From the NCBI GenBank assembly GCA_003250865.1, contig QKJH01000144.1, forward strand, positions 1-5,376: DNA of 5,376 nucleotides. Reading direction: 5' to 3'. Numbering within the stretch: the first letter of the stretch is position 1; each line of letters begins with the position of its first letter. Position numbers and translations under genes: made by a program. The stretch is from Alphaproteobacteria bacterium (lineage in GTDB: Bacteria > Pseudomonadota > Alphaproteobacteria > Micavibrionales > SZUA-601). The notes under the pieces are model-generated. The model saw only the letters and a program-made list of their open reading frames with translations, did not search any database and had not been told where the DNA came from. Shown piece by piece: positions 1 through 5,376 of this stretch.

Positions 1-624
1 AACGACAATGTGCTACATGCCAAAAACCCGAATTTCTGTTCCAGCGGCGATTGTTTCGACTCCATTCTGCTTGATGGACTTGATAAAAAACTTTCCGATA
101 ATGGTAAAGACACGGTTTTATTCCTGCACCAGAAAGGCAGCCATGGCCCCGCCTATTACCGCCGTGTTCCGCCTGATTTCAAAAAGTTTCTTCCCGAATG
201 CGAACAGAACGAGCTTCAGGAATGTACGCCCGAAGAAATATACAATGCCTATGACAATAGCATTCTTTATACCGACTATATTATTGACAGCGCTATAAAG
301 TGGCTACAGGATAAGTCCGATTCATATAATGTTGCACTGGTTTACATGTCCGATCACGGCCAGTCATTGGGGGAGAAAGGTCTATATCTGCATGGCATGC
401 CCTATATGTTTGCGCCGGAAGAGCAGACCCATCCGGCCGCATTGATGTGGATTTCCCCGGAATTTTCCACAGCGAATAATATTGATTTGTCCTGTGTTAT
501 GGCCAAAAAAGACAACGCATTCAGCCACGATAATCTGTTTCATACCTTGCTGGGCATCAATCATGTTGAAACATCGGTCTATGACCCGGAACTGGATATG
601 CTAAACGGCTGCTACCAAAAATAA
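1..624 (+). CDS. eptA: Lipid A phosphoethanolamine transferase, EptA/MCR family (C-terminal part, 5' end outside window)
   Basis: The frame is open from the first base to the TAA at 622-624, giving 207 residues of a protein whose family is usually about 540 long, so roughly the first 60% (membrane helices and catalytic threonine) lies off the left edge. Family members transfer phosphoethanolamine from phosphatidylethanolamine to lipid A on the periplasmic face of the inner membrane, lowering surface charge and sensitivity to cationic peptides. Seen here is the sulfatase-fold C-terminal half: LHQKGSHGPAYY (residues 42-53, His48), SDHGQSLGE (117-125, Asp118 and His119, expected zinc ligands) and LHGMPY (130-135, His131). 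Cys13/Cys18 and Cys67/Cys75 match the disulfide pairs of EptA and MCR periplasmic domains. One oddity is Gln121 where most relatives have Glu in the DHGES motif. The gene is convergent with the ATPase operon and shares its terminator, so it is not part of that operon. The family call is firm; the exact substrate (lipid A versus another glycan or lipid) is not provable from this half. Confidence 0.93.
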   Translation, partial: NDNVLHAKNPNFCSSGDCFDSILLDGLDKKLSDNGKDTVLFLHQKGSHGPAYYRRVPPDFKKFLPECEQNELQECTPEEIYNAYDNSILYTDYIIDSAIKWLQDKSDSYNVALVYMSDHGQSLGEKGLYLHGMPYMFAPEEQTHPAALMWISPEFSTANNIDLSCVMAKKDNAFSHDNLFHTLLGINHVETSVYDPELDMLNGCYQK

Positions 625-650
625 AAAAGTCGGGACTTCTCCCGACTTTT
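625..650. terminator. Bidirectional Rho-independent terminator between eptA and atpA
   Basis: A perfect 11-bp inverted repeat, AAAAGTCGGGA (625-635) and TCCCGACTTTT (640-650), encloses a 4-nt loop (CTTC). The A-run on one side and T-run on the other give a GC-rich stem followed by a U-tract on either strand. It begins directly after the eptA stop codon and lies 23 nt past the atpA stop, so it can end both convergent transcripts. The U-tract is short (four, and part of the stem), so termination strength is inferred, not shown. Confidence 0.88.
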
Positions 651-673
651 CAATGAATAATTCCATTTTGGCT

Positions 674-2527
674 TTAGGCGGCTTCGGCGGCAGGTTTTGT
701 TGCCGCATCAATCAGCTGTTTGATTTCCTTAACTTGCGATGCATATTCCTTGCTATCATAGGCAGCGTAGTTCAGGTTCTTGAACGCTGCCGTTGCACGG
801 TTGAAGAAACGCTTCACATCATCCTTACTGTCAAACTGCAAATCACCCTTGATAATTAAATCCATCAAATCCAACGTCGCTTTCTGACGGTCAAGCGGAG
901 TCGTGGTATCAATATTATCGAACGCATCCTGTTGCAGGTAAATCATGTCGATAAAGAAGCCTTTTTGATATTCGATAAAGTCTTCAATCGTAATCCCCTC
1001 TTCACCCGTTACCTGCATCATCTGACCAATGGTGTCGGATTCACGAAGACGGTCATGATAGGCGGCTATACGATCAACCCATCCTTTTTCCATGTTGGCA
1101 TCGTACCAGTCACGCAGCTGCTCCGGATAGCGCGACCATGAAATCAGCGGATCAACAGCCGGATAGAAACGCTTGTATGCACGAGCCGCTGACAGGCCGA
1201 GGAAACATTTCACGGTACGAAGAGTCGATTGTGTTACCGGCTCTTCAAAGTTACCACCGGCCGGCGACACCGTCCCAATCATGGTCAATGTACCGGTCGT
1301 TCCGTCATTGGCGTGAACAACGCCCGCGCGTTCATACAGACCGCGAATGGAGGAATCGAGGTAGGCAGGGAACGCTTCCTCACCAGGAATTTCTTCCAAG
1401 CGACCCGAAGTTTCACGCAAAGCCTGTGCCCAGCGCGAGGTCGAGTCTGCAATCAACAGAACGTTATAGCCCATCTGGCGGTAATATTCGCCCATGGTAA
1501 TCCCCGTATAGATAGAAGCTTCACGAGCCGCCACCGGCATGGATGATGTATTACAGATAATAACAGTCCGTTCCATCAGGGTACGCCCCGTGCGCGGGTC
1601 AATCATCTCCGGAAATTCGGTAATGGTTTCCACCACCTCACCGGCGCGTTCACCGCACGCCACAACAATCACAATATCAACCGAGGCATAGCGTGACAAA
1701 AGCGATTGCAACACCGTCTTACCGGCACCGAACGGCCCCGGCACACAGGCCGTACCTCCCAAAGCCACCGGAAAGAATCCGTCGATTAAACGGGTTGTCG
1801 TCACCATCGGCTCGGACGGGTAATCGCGCACCGACAGGCGTTCTTCATACAAATGTTGCGGCACCGGACGGCGCACCGGCCATTCCTGTGTCAAACCGAT
1901 TTCCTGCGTTTCACCATCGGAAAGTTTCAAAGTGCAGACCATGTCTTTCACCGTGAAATCACCTTTTTTGATGTCTTCAATCGTAGCGGATCCCTTCATG
2001 TTAAAGGGAACAAAAATCTTGTGCGTATACTGGCCTTCGGGAACCGAGCCGATAACATCACCGGCATTAACCGTATCGCCTTTTTTCACCGACGGGGTAA
2101 AAGCCCATTTCTTGGTGGCATCCAGCCCTTCGACGTCGTTACCGCGCGGCAGGAAAAACCCGTGTTCTTTGGCAATGACTTCCAGCGGGTTTTGTAAACC
2201 GTCAAACACCTGACTGAGCAAGCCTGGGCCCAAGGTAATAGAAAGCATCTCACCCGATTTTTCGACACGGTCACCAATGGCAATACCGCGCGTATCCTCA
2301 AACACTTGTGCATGGGCTTTGTTGCCTTTGATGCGCAGGATTTCCGCTTTGAGACGTTCGTGCTTGGTTTTTTCCAAGGACGGGCATATATAGACAACCT
2401 CGTTCTTCATCAACTGCACACCATCCGAAGCATCCACCTCGAACTCAATCAAATCGTCTGTTACGGCGATAACACGACCGGCTTCGGCCTGTAATTCTTT
2501 TTTCAGTGTTTTTTGTTTTTGGCTCAT
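674..2527 (-). CDS. atpA: V/A-type ATP synthase catalytic subunit A
   Basis: This 617-residue protein is the nucleotide-binding catalytic subunit of the V1/A1 head, which would alternate with three B subunits in the cytoplasm. It has the usual family length. Visible in order: N-terminal beta-barrel (about 12-80); GPGLL..VFDGLQNPL (100-115) opening the A-specific bulge domain (to about 220); P-loop GPFGAGKT (264-271, Lys270, Thr271); CGERAGEV (291-298) with the catalytic glutamate Glu293; SSMPVAAREASIYTG (328-342); Walker B strand ending at Asp361 in LLIADSTSRWAQALRE; SPAGGNFEEPVTQ (421-433); and a C-terminal helical domain with LQQDAFD (531-537). GERAGEV, in place of the GERGNEM of archaeal and eukaryotic A subunits, matches the Chlamydia/spirochete/Bacteroidetes branch as I recall it. 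The ATG overlaps the stop of the preceding gene by 4 nt (ATGA), with a GGAG 8 nt upstream, so this start is well supported. It is the last gene of the operon, ending 23 nt before the terminator. The A-specific bulge domain rules out an F-type subunit. Synonym: ntpA. Confidence 0.98.
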   Translation of the reverse strand: MSQKQKTLKKELQAEAGRVIAVTDDLIEFEVDASDGVQLMKNEVVYICPSLEKTKHERLKAEILRIKGNKAHAQVFEDTRGIAIGDRVEKSGEMLSITLGPGLLSQVFDGLQNPLEVIAKEHGFFLPRGNDVEGLDATKKWAFTPSVKKGDTVNAGDVIGSVPEGQYTHKIFVPFNMKGSATIEDIKKGDFTVKDMVCTLKLSDGETQEIGLTQEWPVRRPVPQHLYEERLSVRDYPSEPMVTTTRLIDGFFPVALGGTACVPGPFGAGKTVLQSLLSRYASVDIVIVVACGERAGEVVETITEFPEMIDPRTGRTLMERTVIICNTSSMPVAAREASIYTGITMGEYYRQMGYNVLLIADSTSRWAQALRETSGRLEEIPGEEAFPAYLDSSIRGLYERAGVVHANDGTTGTLTMIGTVSPAGGNFEEPVTQSTLRTVKCFLGLSAARAYKRFYPAVDPLISWSRYPEQLRDWYDANMEKGWVDRIAAYHDRLRESDTIGQMMQVTGEEGITIEDFIEYQKGFFIDMIYLQQDAFDNIDTTTPLDRQKATLDLMDLIIKGDLQFDSKDDVKRFFNRATAAFKNLNYAAYDSKEYASQVKEIKQLIDAATKPAAEAA

Positions 2528-3231
2528 AATGCAAGCTCCGTTTTATCAATCATGGTTGTGACGGCCTGTTCAATCATTTGAACCGCCTTTTGTGTACTGC
2601 GTTCCAGACGGTTTTGTATCATCCGGCGGCGCACCACAAATAGCGCAACATTTTCGACCGTAAATTCATAGCGTTCATCCATCGTCACATAATGCGACCA
2701 CAGCGTATGTTCGTTCCATTCGCTGACACTGGCAAAGCGTCCGTCCGTTATCATCCGGCGCATCGGAATAATGTTTGGGTAAGACAGAGCCAACGAAAAA
2801 TTCGGGTGCGTCCAGTTGGCACGGATATGGCTCATCAAATCTGCATCATACCCCCAGCGTTCGGGTTCACCTTCTTTAAGTGGCGGCAAGGTTTCCCCTG
2901 CACAGGATAACAAGACAGCGGCCTGAACCGTGCGCCAACGCATGTTCTGGCGCACCAGTTCCTTCAGCCCTTCATGGCTTACCGTTTTCATCACTTCATC
3001 AAACATCGTCCACAACGCATTATCATCCGATTCCAGAACCTGATAGGACAGAAAATCGGCAACGCGCGTGACATCCGCATAATCCATTTCATCCAACATG
3101 GACAAACGGGATTGCAGTTCTGCATCGCTTAGCGGCACGGCTTTATAGGCGGAAAGTGGAAACACCAGATCCGGCAGTGAAGCGACCAGCGCATAGTAAC
3201 GTTGTGGCGATGGTTGAGAGTAGGATTTCAT
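2524..3231 (-). CDS. DUF2764-like protein of V-type ATPase operon (candidate subunit C substitute)
   Basis: This 235-residue soluble protein has no signal peptide and no membrane segment. Its N-terminal RYYALVASLPDL (residues 11-22) resembles the opening motif of DUF2764 proteins, which sit between subunits E and A in compact bacterial V-type ATPase operons (for example those of Chlamydia and Bacteroidetes). The rest is mostly predicted helix, rich in Met, Trp and Tyr, with a basic C-terminal helix containing VVRRRMIQNRLER (199-211). No catalytic motif is visible. Its start ATG shares one base with the atpE stop (TAATG), preceded by GGAGGGAG about 10 nt upstream; its own TGA overlaps the atpA start. 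This position between two structural subunits argues for a role in assembly or in the complex itself. Because this ATPase clade lacks a recognisable subunit C, it may serve as the C/d-like connector between central shaft and K ring, though it is shorter than typical subunit C (about 330 residues). Family assignment is fairly sure; function is inferred. Confidence 0.8.
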   Translation of the reverse strand: MKSYSQPSPQRYYALVASLPDLVFPLSAYKAVPLSDAELQSRLSMLDEMDYADVTRVADFLSYQVLESDDNALWTMFDEVMKTVSHEGLKELVRQNMRWRTVQAAVLLSCAGETLPPLKEGEPERWGYDADLMSHIRANWTHPNFSLALSYPNIIPMRRMITDGRFASVSEWNEHTLWSHYVTMDERYEFTVENVALFVVRRRMIQNRLERSTQKAVQMIEQAVTTMIDKTELAL

Positions 3232-3920
3232 TATTTAACGGCTCCCTCCAGAACGGCGCGAAAACGCGGATGCAGGTGTGACAGCAGGATTTCGGCTACA
3301 GCCTTGTCCGACAAATCAACTTCAACATTCGTGTCCTTGATATACACCTTCACCCCGCCCGAAATTTTGTTCGAGGAGGAGAAAGTCACACCATCGCGCA
3401 ACATGTCTTTGGTTACGCCCATGGCCAGTTTGGTCAAATCATCCGCCTTGGAACCTTTGCCGTTTTGGCGCAAATCATTGAGCGAGACGACCGTTTCCGG
3501 CAGGATAACATCAATCTTTTTGGCGTTATCCACCTTGGCTTTGTCACGGGCACCCGAGGCGATTTCCAGAATGACTTTTTCCAACAGCTTTTTATCACCT
3601 AACGTATCGGCCATCAAATCGCCAATCCGTTTGGAAAAGGTCTGTTCGATTTCCTTGCGCAACGCCAGCATGGCATCGCGCGAGGCCATCTTGATTTCAT
3701 CCGCTCCGGCGGCGGCGAACTTTTCCGCATCCGATTTGGCTGAGCTACGCAGCTTGTCGGCTTCGGCTTTGGCATCGCTGACGATTTTCTTGGCTGTTTT
3801 TTCGGCATCGGCAATGATGGAATCGGCTTGTGCCCGCCCCTTTTCAACGCCGTCCTTTTCCAGCTTTTTAATCAGCTCTTTTACACCGGAAGAAACCATT
3901 TGTTCGGCTGTTTTGGCCAT
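3231..3920 (-). CDS. atpE: V/A-type ATP synthase subunit E (peripheral stalk)
   Basis: This 229-residue cytoplasmic protein forms the peripheral stator stalk that holds the A/B head still against rotor torque. The N-terminal half (about 8-100) is a long Ala/Lys/Glu/Asp-rich helix typical of the E-subunit coiled coil, beginning VKELIKKLEKDGVEKG (13-28), a family hallmark. A globular C-terminal domain follows (about 110-229), with KISGGVKVYIKDTNVEVDLSD (185-205) and a closing LLSHLHPRFRAVLEG (212-226) matching the conserved end of subunit E. The ATG at 3920 has a GAGGT 6 nt upstream. It follows atpK by 27 nt and shares one base with the next gene (TAATG), which points to coupled translation. 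No partner stalk subunit (G/H) is seen in the window; compact bacterial V-type operons generally lack one, so E may act alone or as a homodimer. A long plus-strand open frame covers the same bases but is a composition shadow. Synonym: ntpE. Confidence 0.93.
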   Translation of the reverse strand: MAKTAEQMVSSGVKELIKKLEKDGVEKGRAQADSIIADAEKTAKKIVSDAKAEADKLRSSAKSDAEKFAAAGADEIKMASRDAMLALRKEIEQTFSKRIGDLMADTLGDKKLLEKVILEIASGARDKAKVDNAKKIDVILPETVVSLNDLRQNGKGSKADDLTKLAMGVTKDMLRDGVTFSSSNKISGGVKVYIKDTNVEVDLSDKAVAEILLSHLHPRFRAVLEGAVK

Positions 3921-3947
3921 GGTTTTACCTCTTTCCTGTTAAAATAA

Positions 3948-4427
3948 TTAAATCGTACCCACAACGATAAGCGCGAAAATGAACGCGAATACCGCGAAAC
4001 CTTCAACAACCGCAGCCGGAATGATGGAGGCGAATACGAAAACTTCGGGTTTGGATTTTGCCACTTTAAAACCGGCGGCAATCACTTGGCCTTGCTTGAT
4101 GGCGTTGTACATCAGAACCAGACCGACCGTAATGCCGATAATGGCAATGGCGGCCGATGATTCAACGGTACGCTCCAAGCCCATCAGCGTAAACATGACC
4201 ACAAAGCCGTAAATAATCTGTGAGGCAGGCATAGCCGATACACCGGCAAATTTGGCGTAACCGGATTCCAGTTCCAACATGGCGCCCGCAGCCGCTTTAC
4301 CGGCAATCGAACAACCGGCAATCGAGCCGATAGCAGCAAAAGCCATCGAGCCATAAATACCCAACCACATAAGTAATACGATAAATTCATTCAACAGATG
4401 AATGTCTACAGTTGCTAAATCTTCCAC
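3948..4427 (-). CDS. atpK: V/A-type ATP synthase subunit K (rotor ring proteolipid, double hairpin)
   Basis: This 159-residue, very hydrophobic protein has four membrane helices (about 12-36, 62-85, 89-110, 130-157), the fused double-hairpin form of the c subunit that builds the ion-carrying rotor ring. The Gly/Ala-rich stretch SIAGCSIAGKAAAGAM (35-50) is typical. The ion-binding glutamate is present only in helix 4 (Glu142, in VVEGFAVF); the matching place in helix 2 has Gln70 in MPASQIIYG. This one-carboxylate-per-two-hairpins layout is V-type. Ser69, Gln70, Tyr73, Gln112 (IKQGQV) and Glu142 line up with the Na+ ligands of Enterococcus hirae NtpK (Thr64, Gln65, Tyr68, Gln110, Glu139), so Na+ coupling is plausible but unproven. 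The start is GTG (4425-4427), supported by a strong AAGGAG 8 nt upstream and a 13-nt overlap with the end of atpI; the next Met in frame (Met20) lies inside helix 1. After the TAA stop, a second in-frame TAA follows two codons later. Synonym: ntpK. Confidence 0.95.
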   Translation of the reverse strand: MEDLATVDIHLLNEFIVLLMWLGIYGSMAFAAIGSIAGCSIAGKAAAGAMLELESGYAKFAGVSAMPASQIIYGFVVMFTLMGLERTVESSAAIAIIGITVGLVLMYNAIKQGQVIAAGFKVAKSKPEVFVFASIIPAAVVEGFAVFAFIFALIVVGTI

Positions 4428-5376
4428 TTTCTTTTCTCCTTCAATTCAAACGGTTTAAATGGATAACCTTCCCCGCTTAATCCCCAGTTCGAAAACTCGA
4501 TGAAGTTCAAGCGAAGACCATGTACCAGACCTCCGATGATGCCCAGTACAAGATTGAGTATATGGCCGAATACCAGGACAACAACGCCCAGCCCGATGCC
4601 AAAGATTGTTTGTGTGTCCATGGCTTGTTCGGCCATGGTGTTAAATGATGTCGCCAGCAACGCACTGGACAGCCCCAGAGCAAACAGACGGATATAGCTC
4701 AGGCAATCGCCAAACGCCTTGGTGATATTGGTTAGCCCCAACAATCCCTCCAGCGGACGCAGTAGAATATTCTTAATCCCTTTGAGTGGTCGGTCACTGC
4801 TGAACAGAAAGACGGTTCCAAGCCCAACAACCAGCAGCCCCTGTGCCCATTTGACATCCTGACCCAGCGCATAGAGCGAATAACCGCCCGACACCATCAA
4901 TATCCAGCCGACAAAGGATAGCGCCGACCAGCGTGGCAAAGCCTGCATAAAGCGGATGATGTTGGCCAGAATGATATGCAATGCGCCGATACCGACCGAC
5001 AGTCTAATCATGGAATCGAAATTCTCGACATCAATAATGTCCAGCTTTTGCAAACCCGGGAGCGGTGCCTCGTACCCAAAATAACTGCCGCACAGAACGC
5101 CATAAACCAACCATGAACCGCTAAGCACCATCAGCATACGGCGCATACGGCGCCCCAGTTCCGACGTGCGTAATTTCTTCCATGTTGCAATGCTAATCAG
5201 GCTCATAAGTACGCCGTAACCAAAGTCCGACATAATCATGGCAAAGAAAAAAGCAAACGAGAAGAACATCACAGTGGACGGATCCCACATGCGATAAGAC
5301 GGCATTTGATAGAATTTGACCAGCTCTTCACCGGGAGCACCCAACATGGAATTGGCAAGCAGGGTCGGCGGGTTAT
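4415..5376 (-). CDS. atpI: V/A-type ATP synthase subunit I (membrane stator, C-terminal part; 5' end outside window)
   Basis: The frame is open to the right edge; 319 residues are visible, about half of a family usually near 600-660 long. The ATG at 5347 is internal: the upstream codons read NPPTLLANS, part of the conserved PPT..L.N block before the first membrane helix. The visible part is the membrane domain of the a/I subunit, which forms the ion half-channels against the K ring. Helices lie at about 36-65 (containing SDFGYG, 49-54), 80-102, 126-143, 150-171, 176-192, 225-244 and 257-287 (the last probably two helices). The essential arginine is Arg229 in DCLSYIRLFALGL, matching yeast Vph1 Arg735. 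His285 and Arg288 in VHGLRLNFIEF match Vph1 His796 and Arg799. The C-terminus GEGYPFKPF is also typical. The N-terminal cytoplasmic arm that binds the peripheral stalk is off the edge. The gene ends with TAG, overlapping atpK by 13 nt. Synonym: ntpI. Confidence 0.96.
   Translation of the reverse strand, partial: NPPTLLANSMLGAPGEELVKFYQMPSYRMWDPSTVMFFSFAFFFAMIMSDFGYGVLMSLISIATWKKLRTSELGRRMRRMLMVLSGSWLVYGVLCGSYFGYEAPLPGLQKLDIIDVENFDSMIRLSVGIGALHIILANIIRFMQALPRWSALSFVGWILMVSGGYSLYALGQDVKWAQGLLVVGLGTVFLFSSDRPLKGIKNILLRPLEGLLGLTNITKAFGDCLSYIRLFALGLSSALLATSFNTMAEQAMDTQTIFGIGLGVVVLVFGHILNLVLGIIGGLVHGLRLNFIEFSNWGLSGEGYPFKPFELKEKRKWKI
4436..4441 (-). promoter_or_regulatory. Ribosome binding site for atpK (decides the GTG start)
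   Basis: Read on the minus strand this is AAGGAG, a near-consensus Shine-Dalgarno sequence, with 8 nt of A-rich spacer to the GTG at 4427. It lies inside the 3' end of atpI. It settles the non-ATG start of atpK and may help the ring subunit, needed in many copies per complex, to be made faster than its neighbours. Confidence 0.85.
5134..5151 (-). repeat. Short tandem 9-bp duplication inside atpI
   Basis: GCATACGGC occurs twice in direct succession (5134-5142, 5143-5151). In frame it encodes a repeated Arg-Arg-Met in the basic loop GRRMRRM between the first two visible membrane helices of subunit I. It is probably a small in-frame coding duplication or chance; a basic loop fits a cytoplasmic side under the positive-inside rule. 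Confidence 0.55.

Noticed and set aside
8..298. Overlapping plus-strand frame inside eptA (96 codons).
   Set aside because: It is out of frame with the conserved phosphoethanolamine transferase sequence and has no recognisable features.
651..673. Possible small gene or RNA between the terminator and atpA.
   Set aside because: Only 23 bases remain; no room and no visible signal.
1138..2213. Several plus-strand open frames opposite atpA.
   Set aside because: They are antisense to a full-length, motif-complete subunit A gene, lack recognisable domains and have no operon context.
674..2527. Subunit A as an F-type alpha or beta subunit, or a flagellar/type III secretion ATPase.
   Set aside because: The bulge domain (about 110-220), the 617-residue length and the neighbours E, K and I are specific to V/A-type ATPases.
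3202..3942. Long plus-strand open frame of 246 codons opposite atpE, Ser/Ala-rich.
   Set aside because: It covers almost exactly the atpE gene and its composition follows from the antisense of Ala/Lys/Glu/Asp-rich codons. The minus-strand product matches subunit E from end to end; the plus-strand product shows no recognisable domain.
3921..3947. Possible terminator or attenuator between atpK and atpE.
   Set aside because: The 27-nt gap is AT-rich with no inverted repeat; it holds only the atpE ribosome binding site and a second in-frame stop for atpK.
5345..5347. ATG at 5347 as the true start of atpI.
   Set aside because: The frame stays open upstream to the window edge and the upstream codons encode a conserved piece (NPPT..L.N) of subunit I; starting here would delete the whole cytoplasmic N-terminal arm.

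Overview
The window is a convergent gene arrangement from a Gram-negative bacterium. On the plus strand, running in from the left edge, is the C-terminal part of an EptA/MCR-family lipid A phosphoethanolamine transferase. On the minus strand, filling the rest of the window, are five tightly packed genes of a bacterial V/A-type (rotary) ATPase operon. Lipid A modification implies an outer membrane. The EptA-type sequence suggests a proteobacterium; an alphaproteobacterial or gut-associated lineage is only a guess. Base composition looks moderate and similar across the window.

Layout, left to right: eptA 3' part (1-624, +); a perfect palindromic, apparently bidirectional terminator (625-650); atpA, catalytic subunit A (674-2527, -); a DUF2764-like protein (2524-3231, -); atpE, peripheral stalk (3231-3920, -); atpK, rotor ring proteolipid (3948-4427, -); atpI, stator membrane subunit, cut by the right edge (4415-5376, -). 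Transcription of the ATPase genes runs right to left, so the reading order is I-K-E-DUF2764-A, with A last before the terminator. Junctions are minimal: a 13-nt overlap (I/K), a 27-nt gap (K/E), a 1-nt TAATG overlap (E/DUF2764) and a 4-nt ATGA overlap (DUF2764/A). This indicates one polycistronic, translationally coupled unit whose promoter lies beyond the right edge.

The subunit A sequence, the DUF2764-like gene beside it and the short gene set match the compact V-type ATPases of Chlamydia, spirochetes and Bacteroidetes rather than the archaeal or Enterococcus operons. The usual order in that clade, as I recall it, is E-X-A-B-D-I-K. The order here is what a circular permutation (B-D-I-K-E-X-A) would give, so B and D are predicted just outside the right edge. 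Together the genes would form a membrane rotary machine: A (with B) hydrolyses or makes ATP, E and I form the stator, the K ring carries the ion, and the DUF2764 protein may stand in for the shaft-to-ring connector (subunit C). The visible K residues fit the known Na+ site of the Enterococcus hirae ring, so Na+ coupling is a reasonable hypothesis.

No clearly new biological system is visible. The points of interest are the permuted operon order, the C-subunit stand-in, the possible Na+ coupling, and the presence of this ATPase clade next to a proteobacterial-type eptA.
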